Notes under the pieces: generated by a model
The model's input: only the letters and a program-made list of their open reading frames with translations
Databases searched by the model: none
What the model was told of the DNA's origin: nothing
Shown here: in pieces, positions 51,812 through 59,407 of the stretch
Numbering within the stretch: the stretch's first letter is position 1
Layout of the letters: each line of letters begins with the position of its first letter
Assembly (NCBI GenBank): GCA_016124535.1
Contig: WGNK01000049.1
Location: 24,942-88,941 of the forward strand
Direction: 5' to 3'
Length of the DNA: 64,000 bases
Source of the DNA: Azospirillum sp.
Lineage (GTDB): Bacteria > Pseudomonadota > Alphaproteobacteria > Azospirillales > Azospirillaceae
Made by a program: the position numbers and the translations under genes

Positions 51812-52777
51812 TCAGCGGCTGGTCAGCTGAATGAACACCGGGCCGAGGATGACCAGGAACAGCACCGGCAAGAAGAAGATGATCATCGGCGCGGTCAGCA
51901 TCGCGGGCAGGGCGTGCGCCTTTTTCTCGGCCGCCGCCATCCGCCGGTCGCGGTTTTCACCCGCCGCGATGCGCAGCGCCGCGGTCAGCGGCGTGCCGTA
52001 TTTCTCGGCCTGAATCAGCGTGGTGCAAACCGCCTTGACCGTCGGCAGCCCGGTTCGCAGGGTCAGGTTTTCGAACGGAATGCGGCGATCGGTCAGATAG
52101 GCCAGTTCGGCGGTGGTCATCTCGAACTCTTCGGCGAGTTCCGGGGAACTCTCGCCGATCTCCCCGGCGACCCGTCCGAACGCCGCTTCGATCGAGAGCC
52201 CGGATTCGACGCAGATCAGCAGCAGATCGAGCGCGTCGGGAAAGGCCTGGCTGAAGGCTTGCTGGCGTTTCTGAATCGCGTTGTGCATCAGCACGTTGGG
52301 CAGGTAGACGCCGGCAATCACGGCACCGAAGGCGATCGCCAGCTTGACCTGTGGCTGCAGTTTGACCGCGGAGGTGCCGAACAGGTAGAGCGATATGACG
52401 CCGCACAGCACGATCGGCGCCAGCGCCCGCGTCCCGGCGAAGATCGCCACCGCATTGGGATCGCGCCAATTGGCCTGGAGCAGCTTTGCCCGCAACTCCG
52501 GGCCGGCCAGAAGGTCGCGCAGCTTGAAGCGATCGACCAACTCCCGGACCAGGCTCGGCCGGTCGCGACGGAGCTTCGACTTGCGCTGCAACGCCTCCAT
52601 CTGCTGGGCGTGCAGGTCCTGGCGCCGCCGCGCCGCCGCCTTCAGCCGGTCGCCCATCACGTCGCGCTTGAGGTAGGGCATGACGAAGGTGAGTACGGTC
52701 ATGAAGGTGCCGCAGACCGCGGCCAGCACGATCATCGATTCCGGGTTGAGGATGAAATTGAACAAGCGGTCGAGCAT
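51812..52777 (-). CDS. tadC: Tad pilus inner-membrane platform protein TadC
   Basis: 321 residues, GspF/TadC type platform for Flp pilus assembly. GspF signature region FPDALDLLLICVESGLSIEAAF is followed by LAEEFEMTTAELAYLTDRRI, and there are membrane helices at the N-terminus, in the middle (IAIFAGTRALAPIVLCGVIS) and at the C-terminal end (MLTAPMIIFFLPVLFLVILG). Last gene of the Tad run, 12 bases after tadB. Confidence 0.9.
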   Translation of the reverse strand: MLDRLFNFILNPESMIVLAAVCGTFMTVLTFVMPYLKRDVMGDRLKAAARRRQDLHAQQMEALQRKSKLRRDRPSLVRELVDRFKLRDLLAGPELRAKLLQANWRDPNAVAIFAGTRALAPIVLCGVISLYLFGTSAVKLQPQVKLAIAFGAVIAGVYLPNVLMHNAIQKRQQAFSQAFPDALDLLLICVESGLSIEAAFGRVAGEIGESSPELAEEFEMTTAELAYLTDRRIPFENLTLRTGLPTVKAVCTTLIQAEKYGTPLTAALRIAAGENRDRRMAAAEKKAHALPAMLTAPMIIFFLPVLFLVILGPVFIQLTSR

Positions 52778-52789
52778 GGGCGCCTCGGC

Positions 52790-53776
52790 TCACACCTTGA
52801 AGTTGATCATGCCGCGCATGACCATGACGCCCATCCCCATCCAGGACAATCCGCCGATCAGCATGACATTGCCCAGCCGGGTGGTGAACAGCAGGCCGAT
52901 GAATTGCGGGTTGATCGCCCACACCAGCAGCCCGACGACAAAGGGCAGCGAACCGATCATCATCGCAGACGCCTTGGCCTCCGACGACAGCGACTGAATC
53001 TTGTCGCCCAGGCGCTTGCGTGCCCGCAGGACGTGGGACAGGTTCTCTAAAGTGGCGGCGAGGTTGCCGCCGGTCTGCTGCTGGATCAACAGGACGATCG
53101 CGAAAAACTGCAACTCGGCGGTCGGCATCCGTTCCAGGCCGCGCGCCAGCGACTGGTCGATTTCCATGCCGAGGCGCTGGCTCTCCACAAGCATGCGGAA
53201 TTCATAGCCGACCGGGTCGGGGACTTCGCGGCCGACCACCCGCAGGCACTCGCCGACCGGCAGTCCGGTCCGGGTGCCCCGGACCAGGATATCGAGGGCA
53301 TCGGCAAAATTCTCGGTAAACGCCTTCTGGCGTTTCTTGATCATCGACTTGATCACGAAGCGGGGCACGACGAAGCCGGCACCGATCGCTCCGATGATCG
53401 CGACCAATGGTCTCGTACCGGTTAGCAGTAGCAACAGGAGAACCAGAATGCCAACGGCAAAACAAACTCCGAAATAAGCCCCGACCGAAATCTTGGCATC
53501 AGCCTGGACTAGTAAGTGAGAGAGCGAATTTTTTCTGGATTTATTGCGCTGTTTTTCCAGTTCTTTCAGTTTGCTCTGAATCAGTTTCTGCCTGGTCTTG
53601 GCTGAACTCGGCTCGCCGCTGCCGCCGTCGCTGCGCGGACGGGCGCGGCCGCCCAGCGCCTCGGCGCGCTGCAACAAGCGGGCTCGCGACGACCAGCGCG
53701 ACTGGTGGAGCAGCAGGAACGGTGCCGCGACACCCAGCAGCATCAGCCAGACCGCGCCGATCACGTAGAGGTTCAT
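52790..53776 (-). CDS. tadB: Tad pilus inner-membrane platform protein TadB
   Basis: 328 residues. GspF-type motif ENFADALDILVRGTRTGLPV with VGYEFRMLVESQRLGMEIDQ, N-terminal membrane anchor (LYVIGAVWLMLLGVAAPFLL), two central helices and two C-terminal helices. It pairs with TadC to form the platform. A lower-GC patch near 53500-53580 encodes a lysine-rich cytoplasmic segment (KLKELEKQRNKSRKNSLSH). Between cpaF (87 bases) and tadC (12 bases). Confidence 0.9.
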   Translation of the reverse strand: MNLYVIGAVWLMLLGVAAPFLLLHQSRWSSRARLLQRAEALGGRARPRSDGGSGEPSSAKTRQKLIQSKLKELEKQRNKSRKNSLSHLLVQADAKISVGAYFGVCFAVGILVLLLLLLTGTRPLVAIIGAIGAGFVVPRFVIKSMIKKRQKAFTENFADALDILVRGTRTGLPVGECLRVVGREVPDPVGYEFRMLVESQRLGMEIDQSLARGLERMPTAELQFFAIVLLIQQQTGGNLAATLENLSHVLRARKRLGDKIQSLSSEAKASAMMIGSLPFVVGLLVWAINPQFIGLLFTTRLGNVMLIGGLSWMGMGVMVMRGMINFKV

Positions 53777-53863
53777 GGGCAAGGGCGCTCCGCTCGCGGT
53801 CAGGTGGTCAGGCGGGCGCCCGGCGCCTTAGCGCCGGCCGCGGCCCGACCTCCGGCTCGAAGT

Positions 53864-55318
53864 TTAACCGGGTGTCTCCTCGATCGCCGCCATCAACTCC
53901 CGCTCCAGGCCGAAATACCGCGCTTTGTCGTAGAACCGAGGCCTGAGCCCGGTTGAGCGGTGCCGGCCGAGGACCCGGCCCTTGTCGTCTTCGCCAAGGA
54001 ATTCGTAAAGGAACAGGTCCTGCATCACGATCACATCGCCCTCCATGCCGAGCACCTCGGTGACATGGGTGATCTTGCGGGTGCCGTCGCGCAGGCGCTG
54101 GGCCTGGATGATCACGTCGAGCGCCGAGGCGATCTGCTCGCGCACCGCCTTGGCCGGCAGGCTGAACCCGCCCATCGCGATCATGTTCTCCAACCGCCCG
54201 GTGGCCTCGCGCGGGGTATTGGCGTGGAGCGTGCCCATCGAGCCGTCGTGGCCGGTATTCATCGCCTGCAGCAGGTCGAACGCCTCGGGGCCGCGCACCT
54301 CGCCGACGATGATCCGTTCCGGGCGCATGCGCAGACAGTTCTTGACCAGATCGCGCATCGAGACTTCGCCGGCGCCTTCCAGGTTCTTCGGGCGGGTTTC
54401 CAGGCGGACGACGTGGGGCTGCTGCAGTTGGAGTTCCGCGGCGTCCTCGCAGGTGACGATGCGCTCGCCGCTGTCGATGAACTGGGTCAGCGAATTGAGC
54501 AAGGTCGTCTTGCCGCTGCCGGTACCGCCGGAAATCAGAATATTGCAACGGCAGGCCGAGGCGATCCGCATTACTGCGGCGCAGGCCGGCGAGACGCTGC
54601 CGTATTGCAGCAGCTTGTCGAGGGTCAGCTTGTCGCGCTTGAACTTGCGGATGGTCAGCGTCGGGCCGTCGAGCGCCAAGGGCGGGGCGATCACGTTGAC
54701 GCGCGAGCCATCGGCCAGGCGGGCATCGCAGATCGGGCTCGACTCATCGACCCGGCGCCCGACCGCGGTGACGATGCGCTGACAGACATTCATCAGCTGG
54801 GCGTTGTCGCGGAAGCGGATCGGCGTCAGCTCGATCTTGCCGCCGACCTCGATATAGACCCGTCCGGCGCCGTTGACCATGATATCGGCGATATCGTCGC
54901 GCGCCAGCAGCGGCTCCAGTGGCCCGAGGCCGAGGATGTCGTTGCAGATATCGCGGATCAGCGCCTCTTCCTTGGACGGGCTGAGCACATAGCCGCGGAC
55001 ATTGATGATTTCCCGGCAGATGTCGCTCAACTCGTCGCGTTTGGCGTCGGCGTCCATTCGCCCGAGCTGAGTCAGATCCACGGTATCGAGCAGCGCGTCG
55101 AACACGCTGGTCTTGATCTGATAGTAGCCGTCTTCCTGTTCGGCGGTGCGCGCCTCGGGCTCCGGCATCGCCGCGGCGGGCGCTGCCGAGGCTTGGGCGG
55201 ACGCCGGCGGGCCGCCCGAGGGCAGGGCGGCCGGCACCGCGGTCAGCGCCGGTCTCGGTGCGGCGGGGGCGGCCGGCGGCGCCATGGCGCCGGGACTGGC
55301 AGCGCGCTTGCCGAACAT
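53864..55318 (-). CDS. cpaF: Tad pilus ATPase CpaF/TadA
   Basis: 484-residue secretion ATPase that powers Flp pilus extension and retraction. N-terminal 60 residues are Ala/Pro-rich and probably disordered. Core motifs: Walker A ILISGGTGSGKTTLLNSL, Asp box TCEDAAELQLQQPHVVRLET, Walker B RPERIIVGEVRGPEAFDLLQ and His box GSMGTLHANTPREA. It forms a hexamer at the inner membrane with TadB and TadC. Follows cpaE by 30 bases. Confidence 0.95.
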   Translation of the reverse strand: MFGKRAASPGAMAPPAAPAAPRPALTAVPAALPSGGPPASAQASAAPAAAMPEPEARTAEQEDGYYQIKTSVFDALLDTVDLTQLGRMDADAKRDELSDICREIINVRGYVLSPSKEEALIRDICNDILGLGPLEPLLARDDIADIMVNGAGRVYIEVGGKIELTPIRFRDNAQLMNVCQRIVTAVGRRVDESSPICDARLADGSRVNVIAPPLALDGPTLTIRKFKRDKLTLDKLLQYGSVSPACAAVMRIASACRCNILISGGTGSGKTTLLNSLTQFIDSGERIVTCEDAAELQLQQPHVVRLETRPKNLEGAGEVSMRDLVKNCLRMRPERIIVGEVRGPEAFDLLQAMNTGHDGSMGTLHANTPREATGRLENMIAMGGFSLPAKAVREQIASALDVIIQAQRLRDGTRKITHVTEVLGMEGDVIVMQDLFLYEFLGEDDKGRVLGRHRSTGLRPRFYDKARYFGLERELMAAIEETPG

Positions 55319-55348
55319 GGCTTCAGGACCTCCCGGGGCGCTTCGGGC

Positions 55349-56533
55349 TCAAGATTTCGACCTCAGGAATGGAATCTGGAACGAAGTTTTCTTTCGTCCA
55401 GCTTCCACCTTTCCGACCGCAACGGCAAGCTGCCGGATTGCGTCGGCCGCCTTGGAGCGTGGCGCCACTTCCTCGACCATGCGTCCCAGCGTCGTCGCCC
55501 GGCCGAAGGCATCGGTATCATCGGGCACCGTCACCGTCGCGGCCACACCGACCGTCTGGGCGAAATCCTTGGCCGGAATCTCGCTCTTGCGGGCGGCACC
55601 GAGCCGATTGAGCACCAGCACCGGCTGGGCGTCGAGGGCACGGCCGACCGCAATGAAATCGATCAGGTTCCGCGCGTTACGGATACTGGTAAGGTCGGGG
55701 GTGGCGACCACCACGACGTCGTCGGCCAGTTGCAGGGCCACGCGCACCCAGTCCTGCCACAGATGGGGCAGATCGAGGATGACGTATTTGGCTTGCTGCT
55801 TGAGGGCCCCGACCACGGTTTCCAGTGCCTGGATATTGACGCCAAGCTCGCCGTCGAGGCTGCACGGGGCGGCGAGAAGCGCCAGGCGCTCGCCATATTT
55901 GGCGGTGAATCGCTGCAGCGAGACTTCGTCTGCGCGCTCCGGGTCGGCCAGCAGATTGCGGATGCCATGGGGCGTTTCGACGTTGAAGGTGAGGTCGGCA
56001 CAACCGAACGGCAGATCGAAATCGACGATCAGTACGTCACAATCGGCCAGTCCGGTCAGGGTGTAGCCGGTATTGTGGGCGAGCTGGCTGCTGCCGCAGC
56101 CGCCTTTGGCGCCGATGAAGGCGATGACCCGGCCGGTCGGCTTCTTGCCTGGCTCCTCGTAAAGCTCAAGGATCGATTCGATCAGCCGCCCCGGCGGTGC
56201 CGGCAGAACGACATAGTCGCCGACCCCCATGCGGGTCAGGGTGCGATAGAGTTCGACATCGTTGGTCCGGCCCAGCAGGATAAGGTTGGTTTCCGCGGTG
56301 CAGACTTCGGCCAGCGCGTCGATCCGACCGGTGAGTTCGTCACCGGTCTCGGTGGTTTCGATGACCAGCAGGGGCGGTGCCGGCTCCTGCTCGTAACGCA
56401 TGCGGGCTTCGACAAGCCCACCCGGATGGGTGGTTAAAACCATCTTGGCCAAGCGCCGATCGCCGAACGCCGCGGTAATGGTGGCCTCGGTGGTCTCGGA
56501 TGCGACGAAACAATGGGCATTCAGCCGAAGAAT
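55349..56533 (-). CDS. cpaE: Pilus assembly MinD-like protein CpaE/TadZ, probable ATT start
   Basis: 394-residue localisation factor for the Tad machine. An N-terminal receiver-like domain (about 30-140) is followed by a ParA/MinD ATPase domain with the atypical Walker A IAFIGAKGGCGSSQLAHNT, and DVLIVDFDLPFGCADLTF. From cpaD's stop to the family-conserved N-terminus (LRLNAHCFVASE) there is no in-frame ATG, GTG or TTG; the first TTG (56452) and ATG (56443) would cut off conserved residues and lack a ribosome site. ATT at 56533 has AGGAGAGG five bases upstream, the best available start. Same frame as the preceding cpaD. Confidence 0.88.
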   Translation of the reverse strand: MLRLNAHCFVASETTEATITAAFGDRRLAKMVLTTHPGGLVEARMRYEQEPAPPLLVIETTETGDELTGRIDALAEVCTAETNLILLGRTNDVELYRTLTRMGVGDYVVLPAPPGRLIESILELYEEPGKKPTGRVIAFIGAKGGCGSSQLAHNTGYTLTGLADCDVLIVDFDLPFGCADLTFNVETPHGIRNLLADPERADEVSLQRFTAKYGERLALLAAPCSLDGELGVNIQALETVVGALKQQAKYVILDLPHLWQDWVRVALQLADDVVVVATPDLTSIRNARNLIDFIAVGRALDAQPVLVLNRLGAARKSEIPAKDFAQTVGVAATVTVPDDTDAFGRATTLGRMVEEVAPRSKAADAIRQLAVAVGKVEAGRKKTSFQIPFLRSKS

Positions 56534-56614
56534 GGGAGCCTCTCCTATGCTGGGGCAAGGGCTTAGAGCCGGGGAGCCGGTATGCCGGGGGGCAGCGGGG
56601 CGGCGCTCACGGTC

Positions 56615-57301
56615 TCACTTGGTGCTGCCTCCGATCTTCGATACTCCACCCTGCGCTTGGGCTGGCTCCTGCGACGGGGTCGGCTTGCCCTGCCGGAAAT
56701 CGTTGACCACCTTATTGAGCCGCGTCGCATCGGGCGCCGTCAAGGGGTTGACCGATTCCAGGTCCGCCGGGTTGGCGATGATCGCGGCGATGCCGCCTTC
56801 CAGCGCACACCCGAAATTGGGCGACGTCTCGTTGGTCCAGGTATGGGCGAAGGCCTTCTCGACCTGGCAGGTCGGACTGATCGCCACCGCGTCGATATAG
56901 CTGAGCGTGATCGTCGCGGTCGGTCCCGGCGTGGTCGAGAAGGCGAGCGCCACCTCCGGCAGGCCGCGCTTGATCGCCAGCGCGGTCAGCGTGGCTGCGG
57001 TGCGCTCTGCCGTCGGCCGGCTCGATCCGGCGATGATGACCGACAACCGGCCGCGCCCGCCTTCGCGGAAGGCATCGAAGAAATGGGCGACGCGCAGGCG
57101 GTCGGCCGGCGTCAGTTCCCCCCGGGCATTGCCGCCGGCAACCAGCAGCACCGCCGGGCGCGGCGCCAGCTTGATCTGCTGCACCGGCGGGGTCGGGTAG
57201 GTGTCGACCGTGCTCAACTCGCAAGCCGCGAGCAGGGCCAACGCGGGAAGCCAGACCGGGAACCGAAGGCAGCGGCGCATGGCGATGACGCTCCGACTCA
57301 T
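56615..57301 (-). CDS. cpaD: Tad pilus lipoprotein CpaD
   Basis: 228-residue outer-membrane or periplasmic lipoprotein. A signal peptide ends in the lipobox LALLAAC (lipidated Cys near residue 27). The following domain matches CpaD (RGELTPADRLRVAHFFDAF; IIAGSSRPTAERTAATL; PNFGCALEGGIAAIIANPAD). It assists the secretin. The start overlaps the stop of cpaC by four bases; an internal ATG at 57280 is possible. Its stop codon is immediately followed, in the same frame, by the leader region of cpaE. Confidence 0.85.
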   Translation of the reverse strand: MSRSVIAMRRCLRFPVWLPALALLAACELSTVDTYPTPPVQQIKLAPRPAVLLVAGGNARGELTPADRLRVAHFFDAFREGGRGRLSVIIAGSSRPTAERTAATLTALAIKRGLPEVALAFSTTPGPTATITLSYIDAVAISPTCQVEKAFAHTWTNETSPNFGCALEGGIAAIIANPADLESVNPLTAPDATRLNKVVNDFRQGKPTPSQEPAQAQGGVSKIGGSTK

Positions 57302-58878
57302 TTCATGATATAGCCGATCGGCCGCCCCGCCTCCGGCTTGGCCGGCACGGCCCGGACCGCGCCGTAGCGCGAATAGAGGCCATCAAGCAGGAACAGGTCG
57401 AGGTCGTTGGGGTTGCCGAAGCCATCGGTCGGCAGCGGCAGCTGATCGGGCGAGGTCGGCCGGACCAGCAGGGGCGTTGCCACCACCACCAGCTCGGTCT
57501 CGTTGCGCTGCAGTGCCGTGCTGCGGAACAGCGCGCCGAGGATCGGCACGTCCTTGATGCCGGGCAGGCCGGACATATTGGTCAGGGCATCGTTCTGGAG
57601 CAGCCCGGCCAGCACCAGGCTGCCGCCGCTCGGCATTTCCACCGTGGTCTGGGCCCGCCGCACCTTCAGTGCCGGGACCTGGATATTGCCGATGCTGATG
57701 GCGCCCTGGTCCGACAGCGCACTGACCTCGGACAGGATTTTCAGATTGATTCGCCCAGAACTCAGAACCACCGGCGTAAAGGCCAGGCTGATGCCGAATT
57801 GCTTGAAAGTTATCAGAATATTGCCGTTCTGATCGAGGCCGGTGGGAACCGGGAATTCGCCACCGACCAGAAAATTGGCCGCCTCGCCACTGGTCGACGT
57901 GAGGTTGGGCTCGGCCAGCGTCTTGATCAGGCCGTCGGATTCCAGCGCTTCGTAGCTGGCAATATTCTGACCCAGCGTCGCCAGGTTGCTGTAATTGGCC
58001 GCGCCGGAAGCCAGGCCGAAGTCGCCGCTGGTGGTTTTGACCGTGCCGACGCCGGCGACGCTGTTGACGCCGCTGCCGGCGCCCAGCGACGAGGCGAAGC
58101 CAAACCGGTCGGGAATGAAGCTGTTCTGGGGCGCGGCACCGCTTTGGAAGGTGAATCCGTTGCCCTGGAAAAACAGATTGAAGCCGAGCTTCTTGGTCAC
58201 CGTGCGGTTGACTTCGGCGACCCGGACCCGGATCAGCACCTGCTGATGGCCGCTGATCTGCACCATGCTGACGATATTGTTGTCGCCGGCGACGAAGCGC
58301 CGGGCGAGTTGGCGGACGTTTTCGGCGATTTCCGCCGATGGCACGCTGCCGGTCAGCACGATATCCTCATTGACCGCCGCCACCTTGACATCGGCGGTCG
58401 GGGCGAGCGCCGCGATGGCATCGCGCAACGCGCTCAGGTCGCGTTCGACCTTGATATTGAGTTGCAGAACCTGGCGCCCGCCGCCGTCGAGGAAGAAGGC
58501 ATTGGTCTGGCCGATCTTGGCGCCGATCAGATAGACCAGCCGCGGCGTCTTGACCACGACATCGGCGACCGTGGGGTCGGCCACCAATACATCGCGGACA
58601 TCGACCGGCAGGCTGATGTTGTCGGCCTTGGTCAGGGTGAGCGTGACCGACCGCGTCGCCGAGGCGCCTCCCGCCGGCGCCGCGGTCGATGCGTTATCGC
58701 CGATCGCCAGGGCGGCCGCGATCAGCAGGATGAATCCCGTGGCGCGGCCGATTACCGCCGCCGATCGGCGGTGCCCGGATGCGGTGACGCCGCGGGACTC
58801 TGCGACCTTGGCGCGCGCGCCAAACGCGCATCTGGACCGCGGGGCATCTTCGTCCGGGGATGATTTGAAACTGGCCAA
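57298..58878 (-). CDS. cpaC: Tad pilus secretin CpaC
   Basis: 526-residue outer-membrane secretin through which the Flp pilus passes. A TTG start at 58878 gives a basic N-terminus followed by a helix (GFILLIAAALAIGDN) as signal peptide. The N-terminal N0 and BON-like domains contain SLPVDVRDVLVADPTVADVV and TADVKVAAVNEDIVLTGSVP. The C-terminal secretin domain has ISLAFTPVVLSSGRINLKIL and TVEMPSGGSLVLAGLLQND, ending RNETELVVVATPLLVRP. No upstream cpaB or cpaA is present, which is unusual. First Tad gene in this run. Confidence 0.92.
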   Translation of the reverse strand: MASFKSSPDEDAPRSRCAFGARAKVAESRGVTASGHRRSAAVIGRATGFILLIAAALAIGDNASTAAPAGGASATRSVTLTLTKADNISLPVDVRDVLVADPTVADVVVKTPRLVYLIGAKIGQTNAFFLDGGGRQVLQLNIKVERDLSALRDAIAALAPTADVKVAAVNEDIVLTGSVPSAEIAENVRQLARRFVAGDNNIVSMVQISGHQQVLIRVRVAEVNRTVTKKLGFNLFFQGNGFTFQSGAAPQNSFIPDRFGFASSLGAGSGVNSVAGVGTVKTTSGDFGLASGAANYSNLATLGQNIASYEALESDGLIKTLAEPNLTSTSGEAANFLVGGEFPVPTGLDQNGNILITFKQFGISLAFTPVVLSSGRINLKILSEVSALSDQGAISIGNIQVPALKVRRAQTTVEMPSGGSLVLAGLLQNDALTNMSGLPGIKDVPILGALFRSTALQRNETELVVVATPLLVRPTSPDQLPLPTDGFGNPNDLDLFLLDGLYSRYGAVRAVPAKPEAGRPIGYIMK

Positions 58879-59407
58879 TTTTCGCCTGCCTGGGTCAGGT
58901 CAAGACGGGGCGAACGCTAAGGGAATATCAATTGCCCGTCTACAAAAAAGGCGAGGTTGCGCAGGCCACCCTGCGCAATTTCTGGAGAATTTTTCTCGCT
59001 TGTGGCGTAGCCGCAATATCGGGTCGGTGGAGAATCCGCCGAGCTTGTCTGATTCGACTGTGACTGGCGCCGGTCATTCGATCAGAAGGCGCCCAGTTCG
59101 TGCACAGACCGGACGTCTATCTCGCCTTCGCTGGCGCAATATTCGATGAAGGCAGCCGAGTCCCGTAGAATCAGCGGTAGCCTCTCGGACAATCGCCGGG
59201 ATGGATTTTTGATTTCTCGCCGGGATCCGGAAAAGTAATGATCCGGACATGCCGCAGCCCAAAGTCTTTCGGGCCGGGCGGCAACCCTCGGTCGCCGTGA
59301 AATTTCCCGTCCGGTCAGTGGCCTGGCTGTGGTCAAAGAATTGCTGCCGACCAGTTGGGGGTCATGGTATCGTTTTGCCGGCTTTCATCAGCAGGTCGGA
59401 CGGAACC
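58879..59407. other. 529-bp divergent region upstream of cpaC and the dynamin gene
   Basis: It should contain promoters for both genes. A clear palindrome with a following T run on the cpaC strand lies at 58957-58978. The remainder is less GC-rich than coding DNA. A short minus-strand frame ending at 59082 is too weak to call. Flp pilin and cpaA/cpaB are absent here. Confidence 0.5.
58957..58978 (-). promoter_or_regulatory. Palindrome/hairpin in the cpaC leader
   Basis: Perfect 9-base arms TTGCGCAGG and CCTGCGCAA enclose 4 bases, about 79 bases before the cpaC start. On the minus strand the hairpin is followed seven bases later by six Ts, like an intrinsic terminator placed in a leader. It could attenuate the operon or be an operator for a dimeric regulator. 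Confidence 0.45.

Noticed and set aside
53960..56437. 825-residue plus-strand open frame opposite cpaF and cpaE
   Set aside because: Antisense shadow produced by high-GC codon bias of the minus-strand Tad genes.
59082..59336. Minus-strand frame ending FIEYCASEGEIDVRSVHELGAF
   Set aside because: The C-terminal half looks protein-like, but there is no ATG or ribosome site and codon use is mixed; it could be a gene relic but is too weak to annotate.
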